DNA of 64,000 nucleotides from Eledone cirrhosa (taxonomy: Eukaryota > Mollusca > Cephalopoda > Octopoda > Eledonidae). The notes under the pieces were generated by a model. The model had not been told where the DNA came from. It made no database searches and saw nothing but the letters and a program-made list of their open reading frames with translations. Below, piece after piece: positions 63,202 to 64,000 of this stretch (positions are counted from its first letter, which is position 1; every line of letters starts with the position of its first letter). The stretch covers positions 70,978,348 through 71,042,347 of the forward strand of contig OZ024744.1 in assembly GCA_964016885.1 (NCBI GenBank), given 5' to 3'. The translations under genes were made by a program, and so were the position numbers.

Positions 63202-64000
63202 CTAGCCAGAATACTCAAACCCATCTTAGACACCTTGCCGGGACACGTTAACAGCTCCGAGGAGGTGTTGAAGCGCCTGCATCAAATGGATCCCGACACC
63301 AGAAGGAATAACAGATATGCCTTCAGCCTTGATGTAGTCGCCCTCTACACCTCGGTCCCGGCGCTCCCGGCCGTCAATATACTAATGGAACGCGTCCAAT
63401 CCACCGACCTACACTGCGTCGGGCTCACCACCACTGACATTCACCAACTCCTATCCATCGCCATCGACAACACCTACTTCGGATTCCTTGACCAAACATA
63501 CCAACAAACCTCGGGATTGCTCATGGGATCAAGCCCATCAGGTGTGCTAGCGATCTCTTACATGGAGAACCTCGAACGCAAGGCACTCAACGCCTGCCAC
63601 CCCAACGCCGTAGCCTTTTTCTCAAGGTACGTGGACGATATCCTCATCCTCACATCTTCCCAAGACACGGCGAACAGAATCTATGAGACGTTCAACAACA
63701 CGGACGAGAACATTGACTTCAGTGTTGAACACCCCAACGAAGACGGGTCACTTGCCCTCCTCGACTTCCGAATCAACATCACGGAACAGGGAAGGATCCA
63801 CTGCAACTTCTACCGAAAAGCAGCCTGCAGGGACCTGTTCGTTCACTACAAGTCCGCCCTCCCTAACAGTGCCAAAAGAGGATACATCACGAACGAGATC
63901 GCGCGAATCAAAAACAGATGCAGCGATCCCGCGAGTGGTGTCACTCATACCAAGCGATTCCTCGAGGTGCTGGAGACGAACGGGTACCCTACCTCGATCA
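63202..64000 (+). CDS. Penelope-like reverse transcriptase, partial, open to the window end
   Basis: 266 codons with no stop. Blocks in order: LARILKPILDTLPGHVNSSE, YAFSLDVVALYTSVPALPAV (motif A with Asp), YFGFLDQTYQQTSGLLMGSS (motif B), FFSRYVDDILILTSS (catalytic DD), LALLDFRINITEQGRIHCN, FYRKAACRDLFVHYKSALPN. This is the palm of a Penelope-like RT. The N-terminus is missing, as the frame starts within the RT at the junction with the inverted endonuclease piece. It is more GC-rich than its surroundings, in line with a young insertion. Continues beyond 64000. Confidence 0.8.

Overview
This is eukaryotic DNA, most likely from a coleoid cephalopod and probably an octopus. The inference rests on AT-rich, intron-like sequence packed with tRNA-headed SINEs, on many retroelement 3' tails ending in (GAT)n, and on abundant simple repeats, Helitrons and several non-LTR families. 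There is no bacterial gene organisation. Species cannot be read from the sequence alone.

One host gene is supported. It lies on the minus strand and is a SPATA4-like calponin-homology (CH) protein, a family tied to sperm flagella and cilia. Exon 1 is at 47706-47782, exon 2 at 16611-16740 and exon 3 at 14542-14660. Splice sites and codon phases agree, and the joined peptide reads as a continuous CH domain. Intron 1 is about 31 kb and is nearly all transposable elements. Just upstream of the ATG are a perfect RFX-type X-box and a forkhead motif, as expected for a motile-cilium promoter. I did not find the remaining 3' exons.

Layout. 1-2857: RT fragments, a SINE and a LINE 3' fragment. 2863-7097: a decayed LTR retrotransposon with both LTRs. 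7811-9236: a Helitron with a helicase remnant. 10390-13806: LINE-A with an uninterrupted 1033-codon ORF (endonuclease, RT, PHD-like finger). 14.2-20.3 kb: exons 2 and 3, TTAA-flanked MITEs and SINEs. 20.9-23.7 kb: long simple-sequence arrays. 24-32 kb: SINEs, LINE-A 3' ends, fold-backs and microsatellites. 32.3-32.8 kb: a large palindrome. 34.5-38.4 kb: LINE fragments including a 5'-inverted copy, and a VNTR tail running into (GAT)n. 39.6-41.8 kb: a CR1-like LINE and a mariner split by another LINE. 42-47.5 kb: LINE-B, LINE-C and other LINE ends with SINEs. 47.7-47.9 kb: exon 1 and promoter. 49-51.3 kb: the longest LINE-C copy. 51.8-60.9 kb: a Helitron cluster inside a 27-bp minisatellite. 59-62.2 kb: a LINE-B pseudogene and a full-length SINE-B. 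62.5-64 kb: a Penelope-like element in two opposed pieces, running off the window.

The elements interact. LINE-B and SINE-B share a 3' end, which suggests that SINE-B uses LINE-B machinery. LINE/SINE (GAT)n tails appear to seed longer microsatellites. MITEs and SINEs have inserted into each other, and a LINE sits in a mariner with a 12-bp target duplication. LINE-A, LINE-B and similar names are labels used only here.
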